The notes under the pieces: model-generated
What the model saw: only the letters and a program-made list of their open reading frames with translations
Told to the model about the DNA's origin: nothing
Databases searched by the model: none
Assembly (NCBI GenBank): GCA_945787585.1
Contig: CALZIG010000052.1
Location: forward strand, 1 to 13,354
Source of the DNA: an uncultured Gammaproteobacteria bacterium
GTDB lineage: Bacteria > Pseudomonadota > Gammaproteobacteria > SZUA-140
DNA: 13,354 nt
Direction: 5' to 3'
Program-made: the position numbers and the translations under genes
Shown here: positions 1 to 6,775 of the stretch, piece by piece
Position numbering within the stretch: position 1 is the stretch's first letter
Layout: each line of letters begins with the position of its first letter

Positions 1-254
1 ACTAACTGGTTCGCCTGGCGCCAGAAAAATACTTCAGACAGATCACGAAAATACCAGCCATTAGCCACAATGCCATGTACATTTGGCAGACTACCCGTCA
101 GCATCGTCGCCTGAGCGGTACAGGTCAGCGCAGGGAAGACCCCTTCCAGTTGCGCCATAAATCCCTTATCCACAAGACTATTCAAACAGGGCGTATGCTT
201 GCCAAGCAATGACGGCGTTAATCCGACGACATTAATCACGACTAATGGTTTCAT
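1..254 (-). CDS. eboF: EboF-type alkaline phosphatase / nucleotide pyrophosphatase family protein (N-terminal part)
   Basis: Only the first 84 codons lie inside the window; the gene runs off the left edge. The translation starts MKPLVVINVVGLTPSLLG. It continues with FPALTCTAQATMLTG (about residues 40-54), then NVHGIVANGWYFRD and a WRQ motif. This is the opening of the alkaline phosphatase / type I phosphodiesterase superfamily. Thr44 is the likely nucleophile by analogy with nucleotide pyrophosphatases. The metal-binding Asp usually found near the N-terminus is Asn8 here, which may be normal for this subgroup. The ATG overlaps the stop of the upstream eboE gene (ATGA, 251-254), so translation is probably coupled. 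It is the last visible gene of the ino1-eboCABE operon. The substrate is unknown. Confidence 0.85.
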   Translation of the reverse strand, partial: MKPLVVINVVGLTPSLLGKHTPCLNSLVDKGFMAQLEGVFPALTCTAQATMLTGSLPNVHGIVANGWYFRDLSEVFFWRQANQL

Positions 255-1444
255 GCTAATAACCCTCGTGTGCTCATCTGTTGTTCAACCCAGTTCAGCT
301 CTGCCACAATGCCATTAATTAATCCATCATCACTGTCTACTCCAATTGCCGGTGGCAACACCTGCCAGGTGTAGGTTTCAACCTCCAGGTGGGGCCGAAA
401 GTCAGGCGTGGCAGCGATAAAGTCTAATACCATACCAACCGCATCATGCGTCGTGCGGAGAACCCCGTCAGCGATAGAGGCCTGTTGCAACGGGAGATGA
501 AAATGAACACGCCACGGATGAACTGTCGGCAAACCAACCTCAAGCGCGTCGATCAGATCGCTCGCTCCCACTACTTCACCCGCATCATTCAGCGTTCTTA
601 CCTGATGCAGATAACGCGGTTCAACAAATGCCGTTAACGCCTCAATGGCCTGCGTTGTGTTGGGTGATGGCACATGCAGCGCACTGGAGAGCTGAACCTT
701 ACCCACCACAATCCCTGCATCCACGATTTTCGACAGCGATTCCGCCACATCTTCAAACATCACTGCCTGATGACAGACATCAAAACAGATACCCAGATGA
801 GCATCGATCCATGCTCGCGGAAAACCCAACCGTTGTCGTCCCTGCTCCAGCGCATTCACAAAAAAGTTGATCACCTGATCACTACGTTCCAGCACACATC
901 CTGGTTCCATTTCGAGACAGAGGCGAATCTGTTTCCCTGTTTCCTGATAACATTGAGCAAGCGCCTCACTCACGCGTAATAAATGCTCCACCGCCTGCTG
1001 TTGATGCAGCTCAGACCAGCCAGGCGCATCACCCAACGGCAGCGTTGAAATAGTCCCTTCAGTCACCCCCTCAGGCAGACAGCTCGCCAGGATCGATGCC
1101 AGTTCGAGTGTGTAATCATAACGGGCAGGTTGACTCCAGTCCGGTTGATAGACAGCAGACTTAACCTGCTGCTGATGAAAATCACCAAAGGGAAAACCGT
1201 TAAGCGTAATAAGATCGATACTGCACTGGTCAAGTTGATGGTGAAATTCTTTTATCGTCGCCAACGATGCCTGTAATTCACTCGCTGCCCGATGGGAGAG
1301 CCATAAACCGCTATTCATTCGCGGTAAATCACGCTGGTTGCGCACTGCATCCAGGTACTGTTGTAGATTGCCGTTCACTGCTGCAAGCGACTCGCCTGGA
1401 TGGACGTTACTACAATACCCGAGCGCCGAACGGGGATAGTGCAA
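251..1444 (-). CDS. eboE: Metabolite traffic protein EboE (xylose-isomerase-like TIM barrel)
   Basis: About 397 aa with the EboE signature. Near the N-terminus is YCSNVHPGES, followed by TLNGFPFGDFH and GTISTLPLG. The probable metal ligands lie in LEMEPG (Glu), CFDVCHQAV (Asp and His), WRVHFHLP (His) and LEVETYTW (Glu). This is the AP-endonuclease-2 / xylose-isomerase-like barrel. Its role in ebo clusters is linked to metabolite export or processing, but the reaction is unknown. The start is ambiguous. A GTG at 1501 would overlap eboB by 52 nt and has no clear ribosome site. The TTG at 1444 follows GGAGG (1455-1459) by 10 nt and puts the conserved YCSNVHPGE block near the N-terminus, so I prefer it. 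A CTG at 1447 is also possible. The gene ends in an ATGA overlap with eboF. Confidence 0.88.
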   Translation of the reverse strand: MHYPRSALGYCSNVHPGESLAAVNGNLQQYLDAVRNQRDLPRMNSGLWLSHRAASELQASLATIKEFHHQLDQCSIDLITLNGFPFGDFHQQQVKSAVYQPDWSQPARYDYTLELASILASCLPEGVTEGTISTLPLGDAPGWSELHQQQAVEHLLRVSEALAQCYQETGKQIRLCLEMEPGCVLERSDQVINFFVNALEQGRQRLGFPRAWIDAHLGICFDVCHQAVMFEDVAESLSKIVDAGIVVGKVQLSSALHVPSPNTTQAIEALTAFVEPRYLHQVRTLNDAGEVVGASDLIDALEVGLPTVHPWRVHFHLPLQQASIADGVLRTTHDAVGMVLDFIAATPDFRPHLEVETYTWQVLPPAIGVDSDDGLINGIVAELNWVEQQMSTRGLLA

Positions 1445-1449
1445 CAGGG

Positions 1450-2331
1450 CTATCCCTCCACTCGTGGAGTCTGCCCGCGTAGAACCGAATTCTCTTCCCA
1501 CACGGTGCGCTGATCAACCTTCATTGCCGTCACTTCATCCATTGAGATACGCCCACTCTGCGCATAAAACTCAATCGGATTTCTAAACAGCACCAGATCA
1601 ATATCGTCCTCTGAAAAACCGGCAACGCGCATCGCCTCACCCGTCTTCGGTACTTTCAGTGGATCACTACGTCCCCAGTCGGCGGCACTATTGACCATCA
1701 TTTTCTCGGTGCCGTATTGCTGTAACAGCGCAACCATTCTTGCTTCCGACATTTTGGTATCAGGGTAGATCGAGTGGGCACGCCAGCAGCCTGTCTCCAG
1801 CACCAGCGGCAATGTTTGTTCATTGAGGTGGTCCATAATCACCAGTGATTCATCGATACCACACTCTTTGACCAGTGCAAGCGAGCGTTCTGTGCTGCGT
1901 AGCTTGTCACGATGCGAGGTATGAATCATCACGGGTAATTCGTGCTCTTTGGCCAGCTCGAGTTGCTCGGCAAAAAAACGTTCTTCGTTATCGGTGATAT
2001 CGTCAAAACCTATTTCACCCACCGCGACGACCGCATCTTTTTCCAGATAACGCGGCATGATCTTCATCACCGCCTCTGCCAGCGCCACATCGTTGGCCTC
2101 TTTGGGATTCAAGCCAATGGTACAGTAATGATGCACGCCAAACTGACTGGCACGAAAACGTTCCCAGCCGATCAAGCCATCAAAGTAATCGATAAAACTC
2201 CCCGCCTGAGTGCGTGGCTGCCCTGTCCAGAAAGCGGGTTCTACCACCCCCAGGATGCCTGCTGCCGCCATGTTTTCATAATCATCCGTGGTGCGGGACA
2301 TCATGTGGATGTGTGGATCAAAATATCGCAT
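1450..2331 (-). CDS. eboB: TatD family metal-dependent hydrolase EboB
   Basis: A 293-aa TIM-barrel hydrolase of the TatD / amidohydrolase type. The expected metal ligands can be read in order: HxH at His7 and His9 (FDPHIHMMS), Glu106 in VGEIGFDD, His137 in VMIHTSH, His168 in MDHLNEQ and Asp218 in NSAADWG. Classic TatD proteins are 3'-5' DNases, but the ebo paralogues sit in metabolite-traffic clusters and probably act on another substrate. The ATG at 2331 is preceded by AGGTAGGT on the minus strand. It lies 11 nt after the eboA stop, and eboE follows within about 5 nt. No deviation from an intact family member is visible. Confidence 0.88.
   Translation of the reverse strand: MRYFDPHIHMMSRTTDDYENMAAAGILGVVEPAFWTGQPRTQAGSFIDYFDGLIGWERFRASQFGVHHYCTIGLNPKEANDVALAEAVMKIMPRYLEKDAVVAVGEIGFDDITDNEERFFAEQLELAKEHELPVMIHTSHRDKLRSTERSLALVKECGIDESLVIMDHLNEQTLPLVLETGCWRAHSIYPDTKMSEARMVALLQQYGTEKMMVNSAADWGRSDPLKVPKTGEAMRVAGFSEDDIDLVLFRNPIEFYAQSGRISMDEVTAMKVDQRTVWEENSVLRGQTPRVEG
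1455..1459 (-). promoter_or_regulatory. Ribosome binding site deciding the eboE start
   Basis: GGAGG on the minus strand, inside the last codons of eboB. It lies 10 nt before a TTG codon (1442-1444) and 7 nt before a CTG. No ATG or GTG lies in frame at a suitable distance. This supports a non-ATG start just after the eboB stop rather than the GTG 52 nt inside eboB. Confidence 0.55.
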
Positions 2332-2342
2332 CGTCTACCTAC

Positions 2343-3233
2343 CTATCGCTTTAGCGCCTGTGAAAATTCAGGCGTCATTTCCTTTGTATTTTCCGATACA
2401 GCCATGCTTTCAAGCAGTGGCTTAAACTCAGGCCGATCACCCGCAACTGCGGCCAATGCCTCGTAGGCATAATAACGCTGCGCGGAGTCTTCACTCTCCA
2501 GTGCCGCCAGCACCATTCCCTCTGCCCGCTCACTTGCATATGGCATCAACGCTAGCCATATATCTGCTGGTATCGCACGGTCTGCATCGCGTCGTTCATC
2601 AATATAGTCTTCACACATGGCTGAAAGCTCGCGATTGGCGCGCTGCTTGAGTCCGGTGATACTTGACACACCGGCACCATTAAACAGCGCCTTCAATACC
2701 AGTTGATTAAACTCGTAATCACTATAATACATTGCCGGGTAAAGATTAGAATGGGCAATGGTCGCAAACAATAACAGACTATTGATCCGTGCCGCCATCA
2801 AGGCCAGTGGCTTTAAATTTTCGCGGTACTGAAATAGCATCAAACCTCGCATGATCGCGCCACGCTCACGCTCATCGCCCATGCGATAACATCGCTCAAC
2901 CAGCGCGCACTGATCCACGGCTGGCACCAGTAACTGTGCCTGTATTAACAACGCAACACGCGCAACATCAGCCACTTCCCATTCACTGAGATCAAGCTCG
3001 ACTTGCCCCAGCTCAGGAAGCTCAATCACTATGCAGCCATTTTCACTCTCATAAGAGCACCGCTGCGTACCCACTTTGCGTCGCGCGCGGGCCAGTAATC
3101 GTGGTAACAACTCATCAAGCTCGTCAGGTGACGCCTTCTTCAGTTGCATCAGTGAGTCACGCAACCAGGCGCTACCATCAGTGTGGCAGTGTTCGATTAA
3201 GTGTTCATTCAACCGCGCTAAGCAATCATTCAT
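2343..3233 (-). CDS. eboA: EboA family metabolite traffic protein
   Basis: About 296 aa. The family has no known biochemical activity. Recognisable conserved stretches are NQLVLKALFNGAG, followed by ITGLKQRANRELSAMCEDY, ERRDADRAIPADIW and a C-terminal part with helical-repeat character (ALESEDSAQRYYAYEALAA). No signal peptide or membrane segment is seen, so it is probably cytoplasmic. Start choice: a GTG at 3251 would add six residues. The ATG at 3233 has AAGGGG placed 6 nt upstream, so I prefer it, giving MNDCLARLNEHL at the N-terminus. The gene lies 37 nt after eboC and 11 nt before eboB in one transcription unit. The identification rests on family resemblance recalled from memory and on the ebo context. 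Confidence 0.82.
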   Translation of the reverse strand: MNDCLARLNEHLIEHCHTDGSAWLRDSLMQLKKASPDELDELLPRLLARARRKVGTQRCSYESENGCIVIELPELGQVELDLSEWEVADVARVALLIQAQLLVPAVDQCALVERCYRMGDERERGAIMRGLMLFQYRENLKPLALMAARINSLLLFATIAHSNLYPAMYYSDYEFNQLVLKALFNGAGVSSITGLKQRANRELSAMCEDYIDERRDADRAIPADIWLALMPYASERAEGMVLAALESEDSAQRYYAYEALAAVAGDRPEFKPLLESMAVSENTKEMTPEFSQALKR

Positions 3234-3270
3234 CTGCTGCCCCTTACCCACTCGCTTCTATCTCAAACTA

Positions 3271-4158
3271 TTACGTCATATAAATCTTCCGTGCCAGCAA
3301 TCTACCAGGCACCAATAGCATTAATATAATAACACCGCTCCACCACAGGCCGTTCGCAAAAACCAGCATCGCATCGAATAGGATTATCCCCAGCAGAAGT
3401 CGTTTCATCATCGACTGCGTCGATTCAGCAGAAAAATCTTTGCTCAAACGATAAAGAGACCATAACAGGAACAGCGCACCACCCATAAAGGGGATCAGCA
3501 TCCACCACTGATCCAGCAAGCCGACTACCATCAGTACCACCACCAATAACAGACTCGCAATAATTCCAATCGCACAATATGCGATTGAACGCTGTTCAGC
3601 ACTCCCTGCTGTAATGCTACTAGCGGTTTCAATCTTGCTCAAAAATGTTAATCCGACGATATAACAAAACAATGGGAGTGGCAGCAATAGAAAAAGTGGC
3701 GAAGATAAAAATGGGGCGAACCCCAACAGCCAGTTAAGGTAGCGACACAGGCCCATGACATATGGACCAGCATCGCCATGCTTCGCCTTAGCGTTGTAGA
3801 GCACGATCGATATCGCCAGCAAAATAGAGATTCCCAGCGCAAGCATCCCCAGCAAAGATGCCGCAATAAGCCCTACCAACAACAGCGACCATCCGAGCTG
3901 CCACCCTCGGCGCAATGCAATACGTCCGGATGCCAGTGGGCGTGCAGGCCGCTCACGGCGATCTTCTGCGATGTCATAGCAGTCGTTGAGTACCATCCCG
4001 GCACTATAAAGAGAGGCAGATGTCATCAGTAATAAAGAGAGCACTTCCCAGCAGAAACCACCCTGCCCACCAATAAAGTAGGCCGCAAGAATATTCGAGA
4101 AGGCACTAAATAGTGCGGGAAGTCGTATTAGTCGGAAGTAATCAAGCATCGCAGCCAT
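3271..4158 (-). CDS. eboC: UbiA-like membrane protein EboC
   Basis: A 295-aa, very hydrophobic protein of the UbiA prenyltransferase superfamily, with several transmembrane helices along most of its length. The first Asp-rich motif is intact: N58-D59-x-x-D62 in VLNDCYDIAEDRRERPARPLASGRI. The second region reads YNAKAKHGDAGPYVMGLCRYLNWLLG, where an Asn stands in the position often held by the first Asp. UbiA enzymes attach polyprenyl chains to acceptors in the inner membrane. In ebo clusters EboC is thought to act in metabolite traffic, but its substrate is unknown. The ATG at 4158 lies 23 nt after the ino1 stop with a weak GGTGA upstream; a second ATG three codons in (4149) is possible. Confidence 0.88.
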   Translation of the reverse strand: MAAMLDYFRLIRLPALFSAFSNILAAYFIGGQGGFCWEVLSLLLMTSASLYSAGMVLNDCYDIAEDRRERPARPLASGRIALRRGWQLGWSLLLVGLIAASLLGMLALGISILLAISIVLYNAKAKHGDAGPYVMGLCRYLNWLLGFAPFLSSPLFLLLPLPLFCYIVGLTFLSKIETASSITAGSAEQRSIAYCAIGIIASLLLVVVLMVVGLLDQWWMLIPFMGGALFLLWSLYRLSKDFSAESTQSMMKRLLLGIILFDAMLVFANGLWWSGVIILMLLVPGRLLARKIYMT

Positions 4159-4181
4159 CGTTTGTTCTGATCACCCGCATA

Positions 4182-5240
4182 TCAGAAGGCACTATTTGAT
4201 GCAGTCTCCAATGCGATCTTTTCCGCCTCATCATCTGCAATGTTCTGTGGCGGCGACTTGAAATAGAAGGGAGTAATATCAACTGGGCCACCCAGCCCCC
4301 TTTTCTTTGCCGCGGCGACAAAACGAACCACATCCATCACCACACCGGCACTATTGGGTGAATCACTCACCTTTATTTTGCACTCGATCTCAAGTGGAGT
4401 GCCGCCAAAGGCAGTACCCGATAAATTAATGTAGGCTACTTTTTGATCACCCAGAAACTGAATGTAATCCGTCGGAGAAATATGTACCTGCGAATCTGCA
4501 ACAGCGGGGATTTCATGTTGCACCGAGGAAGCCTTCGATTTCTTTTTTGAGTGAAGCCGCTCAGACTCCAGCATATTGCGAAAATCCATATTGCCGCCAA
4601 AGTTGAGCTGATAGGTTGAATCGACCTCACCGCCGCGTTGTTCGAATAACCTCGCCAATGCGCGATGGATAATCGTCGCGCCAATTTGCGACTTCACATC
4701 ATCGCCGGCACAAGGCACGCCTGCCTCTGAGAAGCGCTGCGCCCAATCAGGATTCGAGACAATAAACGACGGAATGGCATTTACGAAACCGATGTTATGC
4801 GCAAGACACATTTCAGCCCAGAACTGACTCGCCTCATCCGATCCGACAGGCAGATAATTGACCAGCACATCAGGTCGGGTGGACGATAGTATTTCGTTAA
4901 CCGCATCCGCAGTGCCATCAACGACGTTAACTACATCCTTATACACGGCACCAATACCATCCAGCACTGGCGCCGCACTGACGCGACACGAACCAGCCGC
5001 CATCGAATCGACCAATTTCGTTGTATTATTTTTGCCCGCAAAAAGGGCTTCATTTAACGGTTTACCTACTTTATCTTGATCAACATCGAATGCAGCCACA
5101 AATTCAAGATCAGACGCCGAATAACCACAGACATCTTTTATGATAAGACCCGATGCATCCGGATTCAGCGTGTAATATGCAACACCCTGCACCAGTGAAC
5201 TCGCGCAATTCCCAACGCCGACTAACGCTACTTTTATCAT
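4182..5240 (-). CDS. ino1: Inositol-3-phosphate synthase (Ino1)
   Basis: 352 aa, close to the roughly 360-aa mycobacterial-type myo-inositol-1-phosphate synthases and shorter than eukaryotic forms. The enzyme converts glucose 6-phosphate to inositol 3-phosphate with bound NAD. The N-terminus carries the Rossmann NAD motif VALVGVGNCASSLVQG (residues 4-19). The catalytic half has VLVNYLPVGSDEAS, then DDVKSQIGAT, LNFGGNMDFRNML and the lysine-rich segment SERLHSKKKSK expected for phosphate binding. The ATG at 5240 follows GGTGGGG on the minus strand. It is the first gene of the ebo operon, with no clear promoter consensus in the 150 nt before it. Inositol phosphate could be a building block or carrier group for whatever the ebo proteins handle; this is inference. 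Confidence 0.95.
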   Translation of the reverse strand: MIKVALVGVGNCASSLVQGVAYYTLNPDASGLIIKDVCGYSASDLEFVAAFDVDQDKVGKPLNEALFAGKNNTTKLVDSMAAGSCRVSAAPVLDGIGAVYKDVVNVVDGTADAVNEILSSTRPDVLVNYLPVGSDEASQFWAEMCLAHNIGFVNAIPSFIVSNPDWAQRFSEAGVPCAGDDVKSQIGATIIHRALARLFEQRGGEVDSTYQLNFGGNMDFRNMLESERLHSKKKSKASSVQHEIPAVADSQVHISPTDYIQFLGDQKVAYINLSGTAFGGTPLEIECKIKVSDSPNSAGVVMDVVRFVAAAKKRGLGGPVDITPFYFKSPPQNIADDEAEKIALETASNSAF

Positions 5241-5393
5241 TTAAACCCCACCGAAACGGATGTTTTGAGAACATAAAATCAATAAAAACGACTGTAACAT
5301 ATTAGAATGCTGCCATTAATAAGCGCTGCCATGCTGATCACTTTCCGATGATATTGCCGGAGAGGCTTGGGGTTATCCTTAAATGCAGCCAAT

Positions 5394-5423
5394 AAAAAAC
5401 CCCCGGCGCTGTCGCACCGAGGG
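5394..5423 (-). terminator. Intrinsic terminator following the tRNA-Glu remnant
   Basis: Read on the minus strand it is CCCTCGGTGC, loop GACA, GCGCCGGGGG, then six T. All ten stem positions pair if two G-U wobbles are allowed. On the plus strand the same two positions become C-A mismatches, so the signal belongs to minus-strand transcription. It begins 9 nt past the CCA end of the tRNA-Glu fragment, the normal place for a tRNA terminator. It can now also stop readthrough from cysC before the ino1-ebo operon. Confidence 0.88.
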
Positions 5424-5432
5424 TTTTGTATT

Positions 5433-5449
5433 TGGCGTCCCCAAGGGGA
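5433..5449 (-). other. tRNA-Glu 3'-end fragment, putative attachment site of an integrated element
   Basis: On the minus strand this reads TCCCCTTGGGGACGCCA. That matches the end of a bacterial tRNA-Glu: T-stem 3' strand CCCCT, acceptor 3' strand TGGGGAC, discriminator G and encoded CCA. Further upstream the match to GGTTCGAA breaks down (only a TCG is in register), and no anticodon or D arm follows. The gene is therefore truncated, not a complete tRNA. A 3' fragment with its own terminator but no 5' part is the classical displaced end left by elements that integrate into tRNA genes. By orientation the element would extend to the right, with the rebuilt tRNA-Glu at its other end. Confidence 0.72.
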
Positions 5450-5487
5450 GGCGATAGATGGCCTGTTTTTGTAGTGTACCAAAGGCA

Positions 5488-5507
5488 CACACGTAACGTT
5501 GCTTGTG
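5488..5507. repeat. Imperfect palindrome next to the tRNA remnant
   Basis: CACA(CGT)AACGTT(GCT)TGTG is symmetric at 14 of 20 positions around AACGTT. It lies 38 nt to the island side of the tRNA-Glu remnant. It could be an integrase or excisionase arm site or an operator, or it could be chance. There is no second copy that I can see. Confidence 0.25.
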
Positions 5508-5626
5508 AATTCAATGAAACACCATAATAAACAGCTATTTACAACCATACAACACCCAAGCCTCTCTTCATGTGCCACCATTTGTATACACTTGCAAGCG
5601 CGATGTTATTTGTAAAAAGAGGTTTA

Positions 5627-6223
5627 TCAGGCATTCAAAGAAAAAATATTTCTTTGCATTAATTGTGATAGTAATTGTTGAATACACTCGTCAGGCGAAT
5701 GCTTTCCTGTGTCTAAAACTATTTCAGGGGATAATGGTTCTTCATAGGGAGAAGAGATACCGGTGAATTCAGGGATATCACCGGCTCGCGCACTCAGATA
5801 AAGCCCTTTGGCATCTCTCTGTTCGCAGATACTCAAATCACATTTACAGTATACTTCGATAAAGTCTCCTTTTTCAAAGAGATCTCTAACGCGATCTCGA
5901 TCTGATCGTATCGGTGAAATAACAGCCGTTAGTGTAATTAAGCCAGCATCGCTTACTAGTTTTGTCACTTCACCGATTCTTCGGATATTTTCAGTGCGAT
6001 CTGCGATGCTGTACCCAAGATCTTTGCACAGTCCTTGCCTTATACTATCACCATCGATGATATAGGCCCTACAACCTAACGCTTGGAGTTGTTCTTTCAG
6101 TAAACAGGAAAGCGTCGATTTTCCTGAGCCAGATAGCCCTGTGAACCAGATCCCAACTGACTTATGTCTGTTTAGTGTTTCCATGCGTTCGCGTGTAACC
6201 GTATCGAGTGGCTCTCTATTCAT
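5627..6223 (-). CDS. cysC: Adenylyl-sulfate kinase (APS kinase)
   Basis: 198 aa, the usual length of a stand-alone APS kinase. It phosphorylates adenosine 5'-phosphosulfate with ATP to make PAPS, the sulfuryl donor for sulfotransferases and for assimilation. Features: P-loop GLSGSGKST (residues 29-37), DGDSIRQGL (57-65) and DLGYS for APS binding, RTENIRRIGEV (76-86), Ser103 in ISPIRSDR at the position of the phosphorylated serine, and the lid segment KGLYLSARAGD then FTGISSPYE. The ATG at 6223 has only a weak GAAG upstream. A second Met at residue 14 is possible but would remove part of the N-terminal region. It has no cysD, cysN or cysH neighbour and no sulfotransferase in view. It is transcribed divergently from the NRPS operon and ends 177 nt from the tRNA remnant. 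Confidence 0.95.
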   Translation of the reverse strand: MNREPLDTVTRERMETLNRHKSVGIWFTGLSGSGKSTLSCLLKEQLQALGCRAYIIDGDSIRQGLCKDLGYSIADRTENIRRIGEVTKLVSDAGLITLTAVISPIRSDRDRVRDLFEKGDFIEVYCKCDLSICEQRDAKGLYLSARAGDIPEFTGISSPYEEPLSPEIVLDTGKHSPDECIQQLLSQLMQRNIFSLNA

Positions 6224-6285
6224 TACTACTTCGTTTTATAGTTCATTCGATCCTAGACTGGGCTTCTCCCTGTACCGAAATGCTT

Positions 6286-6291
6286 ATTATA
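6286..6291 (-). promoter_or_regulatory. Possible -10 box of the cysC promoter
   Basis: A perfect TATAAT on the minus strand, ending 62 nt before the cysC ATG. The matching -35 position (17-nt spacer) reads GATTTT, which is poor, so either the promoter depends on an activator or the match is chance in AT-rich sequence. Confidence 0.3.
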
Positions 6292-6457
6292 TAACGCTTT
6301 TCCTCCAAAAATCACAGCCTCGTGCGATACCACGAAACAGCCATAACGGAAGCTATGCAAACTATCGCCCTATGAAGGGAATTTCAATTTGATCACTCAG
6401 ATGTTCCCTTCGTTTATTTCCCCTGCGGGCGCTTTCTCCAGCTTTCTGGAATAACGC

Positions 6458-6637
6458 ATGAACCAGGCATTAATACAAACCTATGCCATCCAAGAACTAT
6501 ATGCTTATGCGGCGATGGTAAATATCTATGACAAACTGCTGTTCCTCTCTCTCTTGGGGGTGAGATACTGCCATTTAGGAGTTATAGTCAGGTATTTTCC
6601 TAGCAAATGGAGAAGGAGGATCAATAGCTTTTTCTAA
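6458..6637 (+). CDS. Small unrecognised ORF (59 aa)
   Basis: ATG to TAA, 59 codons, beginning MNQALIQTYAIQELYAYAAM, with a hydrophobic middle (LLFLSLLG, then LGVIV) and a basic end (KWRRRINSFF). It could encode a single-span membrane peptide with a positive tail. The only ribosome-site candidate is a GGA about 9 nt upstream, which is weak. I recognise no family. It may equally be noncoding sequence or a remnant of an older gene, so I rate it low. Confidence 0.2.
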   Translation: MNQALIQTYAIQELYAYAAMVNIYDKLLFLSLLGVRYCHLGVIVRYFPSKWRRRINSFF

Positions 6638-6751
6638 CAATTGGTACACTCCATAGCGGCAAGTCACTGCGTGCTCCACCAGGGCCAATATTATCTAAAC
6701 AACTACTTTACAAACTAGTGTATCTTTAAAGCGCACGCCCCTAATAAGATC

Positions 6752-6775
6752 AGGAGAACAATGCGACGTGTGTGA
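6752..6775 (+). promoter_or_regulatory. Ribosome site with a four-codon mini-ORF over the metallo-hydrolase start
   Basis: AGGAG (6752-6756) is ideally spaced (4 nt) for an ATG at 6761, but that frame reads ATG CGA CGT GTG TGA and stops. The long gene is in another frame, starting at a GTG (6768) 11 nt from the same AGGAG. Ribosomes may start at the ATG, stop, and restart at the overlapping GTG. Alternatively the sequence may carry a one-base indel, or the GTG may be used directly. Confidence 0.45.

Larger units (their letters stand above)
5241..5626. other. Intergenic region between ino1 and cysC
   Basis: 386 nt without a credible gene. It holds the leader of the ino1-ebo operon (5241-5390), with AT-rich patches but no -35/-10 pair I would defend. 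Then come an intrinsic terminator (5394-5423), a tRNA-Glu 3' remnant (5433-5449) and 177 nt of unassigned sequence up to the cysC stop. A 100-codon minus-strand reading frame at 5279-5581 crosses both the terminator and the tRNA remnant, so I treat it as spurious. Confidence 0.7.
6224..6767. other. Divergent intergenic region between cysC and the metallo-hydrolase/NRPS operon
   Basis: 544 nt that should hold the control sequences of both flanking units. On the minus strand a perfect TATAAT lies 62 nt before the cysC start. On the plus strand I see no convincing -35/-10 pair; an AGGAG ribosome site closes the region at 6752-6756. TCCAG-CTTT-CTGGA at 6438-6451 is a short hairpin without a T tract. 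A 59-codon frame (6458-6637) is listed separately. The rest is AT-rich and unassigned. Confidence 0.6.

Noticed and set aside
1942..2466. 174-codon plus-strand frame across eboB and eboA
   Set aside because: It lies antisense to two well-supported genes and shows no protein-family features.
5433..5510. A complete tRNA-Glu gene
   Set aside because: Only the last 17 nt match; the T loop is altered and no anticodon arm, D arm or 5' acceptor strand follows upstream on the minus strand.
5279..5581. 100-codon minus-strand frame between ino1 and cysC
   Set aside because: It runs through both the terminator hairpin and the tRNA-Glu remnant, so it cannot be an old coding sequence.
6438..6451. TCCAG-CTTT-CTGGA hairpin in the divergent intergenic region
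   Set aside because: The stem is only 5 bp and no T tract follows on either strand, so it is not a credible terminator.
6224..6767. Insertion-sequence remnant or terminal inverted repeats in the long intergenic region
   Set aside because: No matching inverted ends, target-site repeats or transposase motifs could be found by eye.
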